DNA of 5,684 bases from an uncultured beta proteobacterium. GTDB lineage: Bacteria > Pseudomonadota > Gammaproteobacteria > Burkholderiales > SG8-39. Positions 1-5,582 of this stretch are shown here, piece after piece. The notes beneath the pieces are model-generated. The model saw only the letters and a program-made list of their open reading frames with translations. It ran no database searches and was not told the origin of the DNA. The stretch spans positions 1 through 5,684 of the forward strand of contig CAIPUP010000129.1 of the NCBI GenBank assembly GCA_903868285.1, in the 5' to 3' direction. The translations under genes were made by a program, and so were the position numbers. The first letter of the stretch is position 1; each line of letters starts with the position of its first letter.

Positions 1-465
1 CAGGTTCTCAATCACAAACTTGTAGCTGCCCTTGACCGGATAGAGCGTACCGCGCCAGCCCCAGGCCGGGTCGTCGAGAAAGCCCAGTTCGGGGATTTGC
101 GCTGCATCGGCACGCGCGGCATCGCCCATCCAGATCCACAGGCAGCGGTAGCGCTCGATCAGCGGATAGCTGCGCACACGGGCGTTATCAGGAATGTGCG
201 TCTGCGAAGGAATCTTCACGCAACGGCCGCTGCCGTCGTATTGAAAGCCGTGATAGCCACATTGCAGATTGCCACCGATGACCTCACCGGCCGCCGACAG
301 CGGGTAGTGCCGATGACAGCAGCGGTCCTCCAGCGCCGCCACCTGGCCGGCGGCGTCGCGATACAGCACGATCGGATCGTCACAGATGGTACGGGCGAGC
401 AAGGCGCCGGGCGCGAGCTCGCTGGCCCAGCCAGCCATGTACCAGGCATTACGCAAGAACGCCAT
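1..465 (-). CDS. Rieske [2Fe-2S] aromatic ring-hydroxylating oxygenase / O-demethylase-type alpha subunit, N-terminal part (cut by window edge)
   Basis: Reading the minus strand from the ATG at 465-463 gives 155 uninterrupted codons to the window edge. The start is preceded by AGGAG with a 5-nt spacer (plus-strand 471-475). A complete Rieske domain is visible: C49-x-H51 (in RCCHRHYPL) and C69-x2-H72 (in LQCGYHGFQYD), the four ligands of the [2Fe-2S] cluster. The MAFLRNAWYMAG start is typical of the VanA / dicamba O-demethylase / TsaM-like group of about 340-350 residues. The last visible residues (KFVIENL) match the point where this family continues into the mononuclear-iron site (usually DLxH). 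The catalytic iron ligands therefore lie outside the window and cannot be judged. Such cytoplasmic enzymes use electrons from a separate reductase to demethylate or hydroxylate aromatic acids. No reductase is visible. The gene diverges from the ABC importer, which suggests a shared substrate (inference). Family call is firm; substrate is unknown. Confidence 0.93.
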   Translation of the reverse strand, partial: MAFLRNAWYMAGWASELAPGALLARTICDDPIVLYRDAAGQVAALEDRCCHRHYPLSAAGEVIGGNLQCGYHGFQYDGSGRCVKIPSQTHIPDNARVRSYPLIERYRCLWIWMGDAARADAAQIPELGFLDDPAWGWRGTLYPVKGSYKFVIENL

Positions 466-529
466 ATCAGCTCCTTCCTTACAAGCCATTGCAGATTCGG
501 GGTGCACGTGGTCCGCGTGAACAACAGCG

Positions 530-560
530 GCCGGGAATGTTAGTCGAAACCGATCCCGGC
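530..560. promoter_or_regulatory. Candidate operator: 7-bp inverted repeat in the divergent promoter region
   Basis: GCCGGGA (530-536) and TCCCGGC (554-560) are perfect reverse complements separated by 17 nt. The centre is near 545, so the right arm ends about 12 nt before the candidate -10. The spacing and position would suit a dimeric regulator acting on the liv operon, but arms this GC-rich can arise by chance in such DNA and no regulator gene is present to link to it. Confidence 0.3.
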
Positions 561-572
561 AACGCATCGCGC

Positions 573-578
573 TAGAAT
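573..578 (+). promoter_or_regulatory. Candidate -10 element of the liv operon promoter
   Basis: TAGAAT differs from TATAAT at one position. An upstream in-frame ATG at 577 lies inside this hexamer. If the element is real, that ATG could not be on the transcript, which supports 613 as the livK start. The -35 box is weak. Confidence 0.4.
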
Positions 579-612
579 GCACGCTCACTTTATCTTGAGG
601 CGGATCAACATC

Positions 613-1836
613 ATGCGAAAAGCCCTGCGTCCCTTACTGCATCCCCTGCTGCGTCCCGTGCTGACTGCGACAGCCTGCTCCCTCGCCACACTGGCCACAC
701 TGATGGCCACCCTGCCCGCAGCACAGGCCGCCGACAAGATCAAGGTCGGACTGGTCACCACCCTCTCCGGCCCGGCCGGTGCGCCCGGCATTGATGTCCG
801 CGACGGCTTCAATCTGGCGCTGCGCCACCTCAACAACAAGCTGGGCAATCTGCCGGCAGAAGTCATCATCGGTGACGATCAGTTCAACCCCGAGGCGGGC
901 AAACAAATCGCCGATCGCTTTGCCAAGCGCGAGCGGGTCGACATCATGACCGGCATCATCTATTCCAACATTCTGTTGGCCGCAGCACCGGTGGCATTTG
1001 AATCGAAGATCCCCTTCATCTCGGCCAATGCCGGTCCGTCGCAACTGGCAGGCAAGGGCTGCAGCCCGTGGTTTGTGTCAGCCGCCTGGCAAAACGATGC
1101 CAACCATGAAGCGGCCGGCCAGCACGCTACCGCCAAGGGCTACAAGAACGCCTACTTCATGGCGCCGAACTACCCGGCCGGCAAGGATGCCGCCGCCGGC
1201 TTCAAGCGCTTCTACAAGGGCAAGATCGTCGACGAGGTGTACGTCAAGCTTGGTCAGCTGGACTTCGCCGCCGAGCTGGCGCAGTTGCGCGCTGCCAAGC
1301 CCGAGGCGCTGTATGTGTTCTTCCCCGGCGGCATGGGCATCAACTTCGTCAAACAGTTCGTGGCCTCGGGCCTGTCCAAGGACATCACCCTGCTGCTGCC
1401 GGGCTTCTCGGCTGACCAGGACACCATTCCTGCCGTGGGCGATGCCATGCTCGGCATCTTCAACACCAGCCAGTGGTCACCCGACATGGACAACGCCGAG
1501 AACCAGCGTTTCGTGCCGGAATTCGTCAAGGAATTCAAGCGCCAGCCCTCGATCTATGCCTCGCAGGGTTATGACGCCGCGCTGCATATCGACAATGCGG
1601 TGAAGGCAGTCAAGGGCAAGATCGAGGATCGCGAGAGCTTCATGAAGGCGCTGAAGTCGGCCAAGCTCAAGTCGACCCGGGGCGAATATCGCCTGGCCAA
1701 CAACGGCTTCCCGATCCAGAACTACTACCTGCGGGTGATCGGCAAGAACGCCCAGGGTGTACTGACCAACAAGTCCATGGGCACCATCTTCACCAACCAT
1801 GGTGATGCCTATGCCAAGGAATGCCCGCTGAAGTAA
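613..1836 (+). CDS. livK: Periplasmic HAAT/Liv-type ABC importer substrate-binding protein, probably for an aromatic acid
   Basis: The protein of 407 aa is a type I periplasmic binding protein. I chose ATG 613 over the upstream ATG at 577 because GAGG (597-600) precedes it, the extra codons (HAHFILRRINI) do not suit a signal peptide, and 577 sits in a candidate -10. From 613 the N-terminus is a clear Sec signal: charged MRK, a hydrophobic stretch, and AQA just before A40-D41-K42, so cleavage after A39 is likely. The mature start KIKVGLVTTLSGP is the classic LivK beta-strand and ligand loop. SPWFVSAAWQND, NYPAGKDAAAGF, FFPGGMGINF and YASQGYDAA resemble the branch found beside aromatic-degradation genes more than E. 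coli LivJ/LivK. The mature protein has only two cysteines, C150 and C404. First gene of the operon; livH follows after 39 nt. The ligand is inferred, not shown. Confidence 0.93.
   Translation: MRKALRPLLHPLLRPVLTATACSLATLATLMATLPAAQAADKIKVGLVTTLSGPAGAPGIDVRDGFNLALRHLNNKLGNLPAEVIIGDDQFNPEAGKQIADRFAKRERVDIMTGIIYSNILLAAAPVAFESKIPFISANAGPSQLAGKGCSPWFVSAAWQNDANHEAAGQHATAKGYKNAYFMAPNYPAGKDAAAGFKRFYKGKIVDEVYVKLGQLDFAAELAQLRAAKPEALYVFFPGGMGINFVKQFVASGLSKDITLLLPGFSADQDTIPAVGDAMLGIFNTSQWSPDMDNAENQRFVPEFVKEFKRQPSIYASQGYDAALHIDNAVKAVKGKIEDRESFMKALKSAKLKSTRGEYRLANNGFPIQNYYLRVIGKNAQGVLTNKSMGTIFTNHGDAYAKECPLK
628..663 (+). repeat. Three imperfect 12-nt tandem units within the livK signal peptide
   Basis: Units at 628-639, 640-651 and 652-663 encode RPLL, HPLL and RPVL (residues 6-17). 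They lengthen the positively charged n-region of the signal peptide. The units differ at a few bases, so the duplication is not recent. Export should not be affected, since a normal hydrophobic core and AQA cleavage site follow. Confidence 0.6.
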
Positions 1837-1875
1837 GGCTGCACTGCACCGCGCTGGTCGCCGACGGGCTACACC

Positions 1876-2796
1876 ATGTCCTGGATACTGATCCTCGAGC
1901 AGTCACTCAACGGACTGCAGTTCGGTCTGATGCTGTTTCTGCTCGCCGCCGGCCTGACGCTGGTGTTCGGCATCATGGACATGATCAACCTGGCGCACGG
2001 CTCGCTGTACATGGTCGGGGCCTATCTCATGGCCACGCTCACCCAGGCCAGCGGCTCGTACTGGATCGGACTGCCGCTGGCGGTGCTGGCCACCGCAGCG
2101 GTCGGCATGCTGCTGGAAGTGTCGATCCTGCGCCGGCTGTATCAGCGCGATCACATGACCCAGGTGCTGGCGACCTTCGCCCTGATCCTGATTTCCAATG
2201 AGCTGGTGCGCATCATCTGGGGCGCACAACCGGTGATGCTCAATACGCCGGATGCGCTGTCCGGCCCGGTGGACCTGCTGCCCGGCCTGTCGTACTCCGC
2301 CTACCGGCTGCTGATCATCGGTGTCGGACTGGTGGTGGCGGTTCTGCTGTATTTCCTGGTCACCCGCACCCGCACCGGCATGCTGGTGCGGGCCGGCGCT
2401 TCGAACCGCGAGATGGCCACCGCCATGGGCGTGGACATCAAGCGATTGTTCACACTGGTGTTTGGCTTCGGTGCAGCGCTGTGTGCCGTGGCCGGCGCGA
2501 TGCTCGGCCCCATCCTGGCAGTGCAAGTGGGCATGGGCGAGAACATTCTCATTCTGGCCTTCGTGGTGATCGTCATCGGCGGCATTGGCTCGATCCGCGG
2601 CGCACTGGTGGGATCGATGCTGGTCGGTGTGGTCGACACCATCGGTCGCGCCTTTTTGCCGCACCTGTTCCGCGAATTCCTGCCCCCGGCCATGGCCTCC
2701 AATCTCGGTCCGGCCGTGGCCTCGATCCTGATCTATGTGCTGATGGCCGGCGTGCTGTTCTGGAAGCCACAGGGCCTGTTCCCGGCGCGTGGCTGA
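1876..2796 (+). CDS. livH: Inner-membrane permease subunit of HAAT/Liv-type ABC importer (LivH-like)
   Basis: The 306-aa protein is almost entirely hydrophobic, with about eight likely membrane helices (roughly residues 10-35, 60-80, 92-115, 140-162, 192-218, 222-240, 243-258 and 280-300). The family hallmark NLAHGSLYMVGAY begins at N38. The cytoplasmic coupling segment with SNREMATAMGVD (from S176) precedes the FTLVFGFGAALCAVAGA helix, as in LivH proteins. The ending FWKPQGLFPARG is the usual C-terminus, so the gene is complete at normal length. The ribosome site is weak: only CGGG at 1865-1868 precedes the ATG and there is no purine-rich Shine-Dalgarno. Translation may therefore depend on coupling from livK, 39 nt upstream. 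LivH pairs with LivM to form the channel. It carries no substrate signature of its own. Confidence 0.94.
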   Translation: MSWILILEQSLNGLQFGLMLFLLAAGLTLVFGIMDMINLAHGSLYMVGAYLMATLTQASGSYWIGLPLAVLATAAVGMLLEVSILRRLYQRDHMTQVLATFALILISNELVRIIWGAQPVMLNTPDALSGPVDLLPGLSYSAYRLLIIGVGLVVAVLLYFLVTRTRTGMLVRAGASNREMATAMGVDIKRLFTLVFGFGAALCAVAGAMLGPILAVQVGMGENILILAFVVIVIGGIGSIRGALVGSMLVGVVDTIGRAFLPHLFREFLPPAMASNLGPAVASILIYVLMAGVLFWKPQGLFPARG

Positions 2797-2804
2797 ACTG
2801 GCGC

Positions 2805-2836
2805 GATGACGAGATGACGAGATGACCCGATGACGC
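2805..2836 (+). repeat. Four 8-nt tandem units at the livH/livM junction, encoding three chained Met-Thr-Arg-stop mini-ORFs
   Basis: Units GATGACGA (2805-2812), GATGACGA (2813-2820), GATGACCC (2821-2828) and GATGACGC (2829-2836) follow the livH stop. ATGs fall at 2806, 2814 and 2822. Each reads Met-Thr-Arg and then TGA, and each TGA (2815, 2823, 2831) overlaps the next ATG as ATGA. The third overlaps the livM start at 2830. Ribosomes could pass stepwise through this relay to livM, which lacks a strong Shine-Dalgarno. The sequence facts are certain; the translational role is inference. Confidence 0.7.
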
Positions 2837-3801
2837 TGTTCTCTGCCGCCCATCATCGTTGGCTGGCCATGCTGGCGCTGCTCGGCCTGGTGGTATTCCC
2901 GCTGGCGATGCAAGCACTGGATCAATCGTTCTACATCGGCTTTGCCTGCCGCATCATGATCTACGCCATCGCCGCCTCCAGCCTGAACCTGATCCTGGGC
3001 AATGGCGGCATGGTGAGCTTCGGTCATGCCGCCTTTCTCGGTGCCGGCGCCTATGTCGTGGGCATCATGATGGAAGAGGGCATCGTCAGCGCCTGGATCA
3101 GCTGGCCGGTGGCGGTGCTGGCCTCGGGCCTGTTCGCGCTGCTGATCGGTGCGCTGTCGCTGCGCACCCGCGGCGTGTACTTCATCATGATCACTCTGGC
3201 CTTCGCCCAGATGATGTACTACCTGTTCATCTCGCTCAAAGCCTATGGCGGCGAGGATGGCCTCAGCCTGCCGGGTCGCTCCAGCCTGGAACTGGGCAGT
3301 CTGAGCCTGAATCTCAAGGATGAGTTCACCTGGTACTACCTGGTGCTGCTGCTGATGGTGCTGGTGCTGTATGCCCTGCACCGGCTGATGCAGGCGCGCT
3401 TCGGTCGCGTGATTGAAGCCATCCGCGAGAACGAGGCCCGCATGGAAGCCATTGGCTTTGCCACCTACCGCTACAAGCTGGTGTGCTTTGTCATTGCCGG
3501 CGCGCTGTGCGGCCTGGCCGGCGCACTGCTGGCGAACCAGAACAGTTTTGTCAGCCCGAAGCTGATCGAGTGGACCCAGTCCGGCACGCTCATGGTGATG
3601 GTGATTCTCGGTGGCGTGGGCTACCACTACGGTGGCGCCATCGGTGCGCTGGTGATGCTGGTGCTGGAGGAGGTGATCTCCTCCTACACCATCTACTGGC
3701 AACTGCCGGTGGGGCTGATCCTGCTGGCCATCGTGCTGTGGGCACCGACGGGCATTTGCGGCGCGTTCAGCCGCCGCGCCCAGCACGGCAAGGGGCACTG
3801 A
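2830..3801 (+). CDS. livM: Inner-membrane permease subunit of HAAT/Liv-type ABC importer (LivM-like)
   Basis: The 323-aa membrane protein carries the LivM hallmark SLNLILGNGGMVSFGHAAFLGAGAY (residues 51-75). The cytoplasmic coupling segment VIEAIRENEARMEAIGF lies near residues 194-210, ahead of the conserved helix FVIAGALCGLAGALL. ILGGVGYHYGGAIGA and the closing WAPTGICGAF are also typical. The length suits the short LivM form common outside enterics; E. coli LivM has an N-terminal extension that is absent here. The ATG at 2830 is the last of a run of ATGs in an 8-nt repeat and has no clear Shine-Dalgarno, so initiation is probably coupled to upstream termination. The stop at 3799-3801 directly abuts the livG ATG. 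With LivH it forms the heterodimeric transmembrane pathway. Confidence 0.94.
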   Translation: MTLFSAAHHRWLAMLALLGLVVFPLAMQALDQSFYIGFACRIMIYAIAASSLNLILGNGGMVSFGHAAFLGAGAYVVGIMMEEGIVSAWISWPVAVLASGLFALLIGALSLRTRGVYFIMITLAFAQMMYYLFISLKAYGGEDGLSLPGRSSLELGSLSLNLKDEFTWYYLVLLLMVLVLYALHRLMQARFGRVIEAIRENEARMEAIGFATYRYKLVCFVIAGALCGLAGALLANQNSFVSPKLIEWTQSGTLMVMVILGGVGYHYGGAIGALVMLVLEEVISSYTIYWQLPVGLILLAIVLWAPTGICGAFSRRAQHGKGH

Positions 3802-4656
3802 ATGTCACACGCTCCCGATCCCGTCATGCCGGGCGAGGCCTTGCTGGATGTGCGCCATCTGTGCAAGCGATTCGGTGGACTGGTGGCCACCGACGATGTC
3901 AGTCTGGCCGTGCGCCGGGGTGAGGTGCATGCCCTGATCGGCCCCAATGGTGCCGGCAAAACCACCCTCATCGGGCAGCTCTCCGGCGCGCTGCGCGCCG
4001 ACCAGGGCCAGGTCCTGTTCGACGGACGCGATATCAGCCGCACCTCGGCCCATCAGCGGGTCCATGCCGGGCTCGCGCGCTCCTACCAAATCACCAGTAT
4101 TTTCAAGAACTTATCAGTGCTCGACAATCTCGCGCTGGCGGTCCAGGCGCGTTCGGGCAGCAGCCTGTCGTTCTGGCGTCCGCTCAAGGCCGAGCGCGCG
4201 CTGTTCGAGGCTGCCGCTGCCGTGCTGGCCCAAATCGGCTTGCAGGCGCGCGGTGACAGCCTGGCCGGCAATCTGGCGCATGGCGAGCAGCGTCAGCTCG
4301 AGGTCGGCCTGGCACTGGCCACCGAGCCCAAGCTGCTGTTGCTGGATGAACCCATGGCTGGCATGGGGCCAGAGGAGTCCGAACGCATGATCGCACTGGT
4401 GCTGGGACTGAAAGCGCAACGGGCCGGCAGCGATAACCCGCTCACCGTGCTGCTGGTGGAACACGACATGGACGCGGTGTTCCGTCTGGCCGATCGTATT
4501 TCGGTGCTGGTGCAGGGCCGTCTGATCGCCACCGATGCGCCGGCCTCGATCAAGCGCAATGCCGAGGTGCGCAAGGCCTATCTGGGTGACGAACTCGATG
4601 ACGCGCACGGTGAGGCGCACGGTGAGGCACACAGCAGTCATGGAGCACCGGCATGA
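3802..4656 (+). CDS. livG: ATP-binding subunit of HAAT/Liv-type ABC importer (LivG-like) with a His-rich C-terminal tail
   Basis: The 284-aa nucleotide-binding protein has Walker A GPNGAGKT (47-54), Q-loop Q96 (SYQITSIF), signature LAHGEQ (158-163), Walker B ending LLLLDEP with D182/E183, and H-loop H221 (LLVEHDM). The GLARSYQ and EHDMDAVFRLADRISVL segments place it in the LivG branch. The signature has Ala159 where LSGGQ has the serine that contacts the gamma-phosphate. The final 17 residues after D267 form a tail with four histidines, A-HGE-A-HGE-A-HSSHG, partly built from a duplicated 12-nt unit; this lies beyond the usual LivG end. The start follows the livM stop with no gap and has AAGGGG at 3790-3795, 6 nt upstream. 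The gene overlaps livF by 4 nt. It acts on the cytoplasmic face, coupling ATP hydrolysis to LivH/LivM. Confidence 0.94.
   Translation: MSHAPDPVMPGEALLDVRHLCKRFGGLVATDDVSLAVRRGEVHALIGPNGAGKTTLIGQLSGALRADQGQVLFDGRDISRTSAHQRVHAGLARSYQITSIFKNLSVLDNLALAVQARSGSSLSFWRPLKAERALFEAAAAVLAQIGLQARGDSLAGNLAHGEQRQLEVGLALATEPKLLLLDEPMAGMGPEESERMIALVLGLKAQRAGSDNPLTVLLVEHDMDAVFRLADRISVLVQGRLIATDAPASIKRNAEVRKAYLGDELDDAHGEAHGEAHSSHGAPA
4603..4626 (+). repeat. Exact 12-nt tandem duplication in the livG 3' end
   Basis: GCGCACGGTGAG occurs twice in succession (4603-4614 and 4615-4626), followed by a degraded third start (GCACAC). It encodes A-H-G-E twice (residues 268-275). The two copies are identical at DNA level, so this is either a recent slippage event or kept by constraint. 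The unit length preserves the reading frame. Confidence 0.8.
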
Positions 4657-5384
4657 GCAACCTGCATCAGCCGGGGGAAGTGCTGCTGCAGGTGCAGGGC
4701 CTGGAGACGGCCTACGGCGAGAGCCAGGTGCTGTTTGGCATCGACTTCAGCATCCGAGCTGGAGAAACCGCCACCCTGCTCGGACGCAACGGCATGGGCA
4801 AGACCACCACCATCCGCTCCTTGCTCGGGCTGACCCGCGCCCGTGCCGGCAGCGTGCACTTTCGCGGCGAGCGCATCGACAACATGGCTACCGATCGCAT
4901 CGCCCGCATGGGTATCGCACTGGTGCCTGAAGGCCGTCAGATCTTTCCCAACCTGACGGTGAAGGAAAACCTGGTGGCCTTTGCCGCCAATCGCCGCGGT
5001 GCCAGTGAGCCATGGACACTGGACCGGGTGTACGCGCTGTTTCCGCGCCTGGCCGAACGCGCCGGCAATATGGGCAATCAGCTCTCCGGTGGCGAACAGC
5101 AGATGCTCGCCATCGGCCGCGCCCTGATGACCAATCCGCATCTGATGATTCTGGATGAAGCCACCGAGGGCCTGGCGCCACTGATCCGGGAAGAAATCTG
5201 GAAATGCCTGGGCCTGCTCAAGCAGGCCGGACAAACCATTCTGGTGATCGACAAATATGTCGAACGTCTGATCCAGATCGCCGAGCACCACACCATCATC
5301 GAACGCGGTAGGGTCGCCTGGCAGGGCAGCTCTGCGGCACTGGATGCCGACCACGCCTTGTGGCATCGCTATCTTGGGGTTTGA
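4653..5384 (+). CDS. livF: ATP-binding subunit of HAAT/Liv-type ABC importer (LivF-like), variant with lysine at the H-loop position
   Basis: The 243-aa protein has Walker A GRNGMGKT (44-51), Q-loop Q96 in VPEGRQIFPNLTV, an intact signature LSGGEQQ (144-150), and Walker B LMILDEA with D168/E169 followed by TEGLAPL. The GRQIFPNLTVKENL segment is a strong LivF marker. Where LivG has VEHD and classical LivF has VEQN, this protein has IDKY, with K201 at the H-loop position. As far as I recall, the DEATEGLAPL and VIDK pattern marks a LivF subgroup linked to aromatic-compound importers. The start overlaps the livG stop as ATGA and has GGAG at 4642-4645 with 7 nt spacing, so translation is coupled. 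It is the last gene of the operon. Complete, normal length. Confidence 0.94.
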   Translation: MSNLHQPGEVLLQVQGLETAYGESQVLFGIDFSIRAGETATLLGRNGMGKTTTIRSLLGLTRARAGSVHFRGERIDNMATDRIARMGIALVPEGRQIFPNLTVKENLVAFAANRRGASEPWTLDRVYALFPRLAERAGNMGNQLSGGEQQMLAIGRALMTNPHLMILDEATEGLAPLIREEIWKCLGLLKQAGQTILVIDKYVERLIQIAEHHTIIERGRVAWQGSSAALDADHALWHRYLGV

Positions 5385-5395
5385 CGGCGGATCAA

Positions 5396-5434
5396 CCAGG
5401 GTGGATCGATAAGCTGCGACTCAATCCACCCTGG
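5396..5434. repeat. Perfect 11-bp inverted repeat after livF; possible stem-loop, no U-tract
   Basis: CCAGGGTGGAT (5396-5406) and ATCCACCCTGG (5424-5434) are exact reverse complements with a 17-nt loop. The stem begins 12 nt after the livF stop. No T-run follows on either strand, so it is not a standard intrinsic terminator; it may stabilise the 3' end of the liv mRNA or assist Rho-dependent ending. The right arm overlaps the last codons of the minus-strand Bug/TctC remnant, so the hairpin sits between convergent gene ends. It could also be a copy of a dispersed intergenic repeat of GGTGGAT...ATCCACC form. Confidence 0.65.
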
Positions 5435-5582
5435 CACCAAACAGACGCACCGCCCTGCCCCATCTCTCCAGCTCGCCCGGCAGATAGGCCGTCAAGTGCT
5501 CGGCGCTGGAGCCGATCGCCTCCAGCCCGATCGCGGACATTCACTCCCTGACCTCGGGCAGCTTGAGCGTGGCCACACCGAA
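5421..5582 (-). pseudogene. C-terminal remnant of a Bug/TctC-family periplasmic solute-binding protein
   Basis: Minus-strand translation ending at the TGA at 5423-5421 gives two consecutive in-frame segments: ATLKLPEVRE, then TGA (5543-5541), then a 39-codon open stretch from ATG 5540 reading MSAIGLEAIGSSAEH, LTAYLPGELERWG and RAVRLFGARVD. This follows the C-terminal pattern of tripartite tricarboxylate transporter binding proteins: LPEVRERL, then a GxEPVGSSPEEF-like segment, then xxELARWGKVV and a short hydrophilic end. The TGA falls where the family usually has Arg (LPEVRE-R), so a CGA to TGA change is the simplest explanation. Homology fades upstream of about 5576-5582, and the roughly 270 N-terminal residues of an intact member are absent. 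The gene is therefore both truncated and interrupted. The family is inferred from remembered consensus, not from an alignment. Confidence 0.75.

Larger units (their letters stand above)
466..612. promoter_or_regulatory. Divergent intergenic control region between the oxygenase and the liv operon
   Basis: This 147-nt gap separates two divergent starts, so it must carry promoters in both directions. On the plus strand TAGAAT at 573-578 matches the sigma70 -10 consensus at 5 of 6 positions. The -35 about 17 nt upstream (around 549-555) is poor, which would fit an activator-dependent promoter. Transcription would then begin near 585 and leave a leader of roughly 28 nt before the livK start at 613. 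A perfect 7-bp inverted repeat (GCCGGGA at 530-536, TCCCGGC at 554-560, 17-nt spacer) lies just upstream of the -10 and is a candidate operator. GTGCAC/CACGTG palindromes overlap at 502-510. I found no convincing minus-strand promoter; TAACAT on the minus strand (complement of 537-542) is only a weak -10. All of this is inference from short motifs. Confidence 0.5.

Noticed and set aside
97..543. A 148-codon plus-strand frame over the left end
   Set aside because: It lies opposite the Rieske oxygenase, whose cluster ligands and ribosome site are clear on the minus strand. It shows no recognisable protein pattern.
577..612. Earlier livK start at ATG 577
   Set aside because: It lacks a ribosome site, overlaps the candidate -10 TAGAAT, and adds residues that do not fit a signal peptide. 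ATG 613 is better.
1903..3798. A 631-codon open frame on the minus strand across livH and livM
   Set aside because: It is codon-for-codon antisense to two membrane proteins in the same frame. It stays open because in-register stops would need TTA, CTA or TCA codons, which these genes avoid. The product is an implausible run of His, Gln, Asp and Arg, the mirror of Val, Leu, Ile and Ala codons.
4114..4641. A 175-codon minus-strand frame within livG, and similar antisense frames in livK and livF
   Set aside because: The sense frames carry full ABC ATPase or binding-protein motifs, while the antisense frames carry none.
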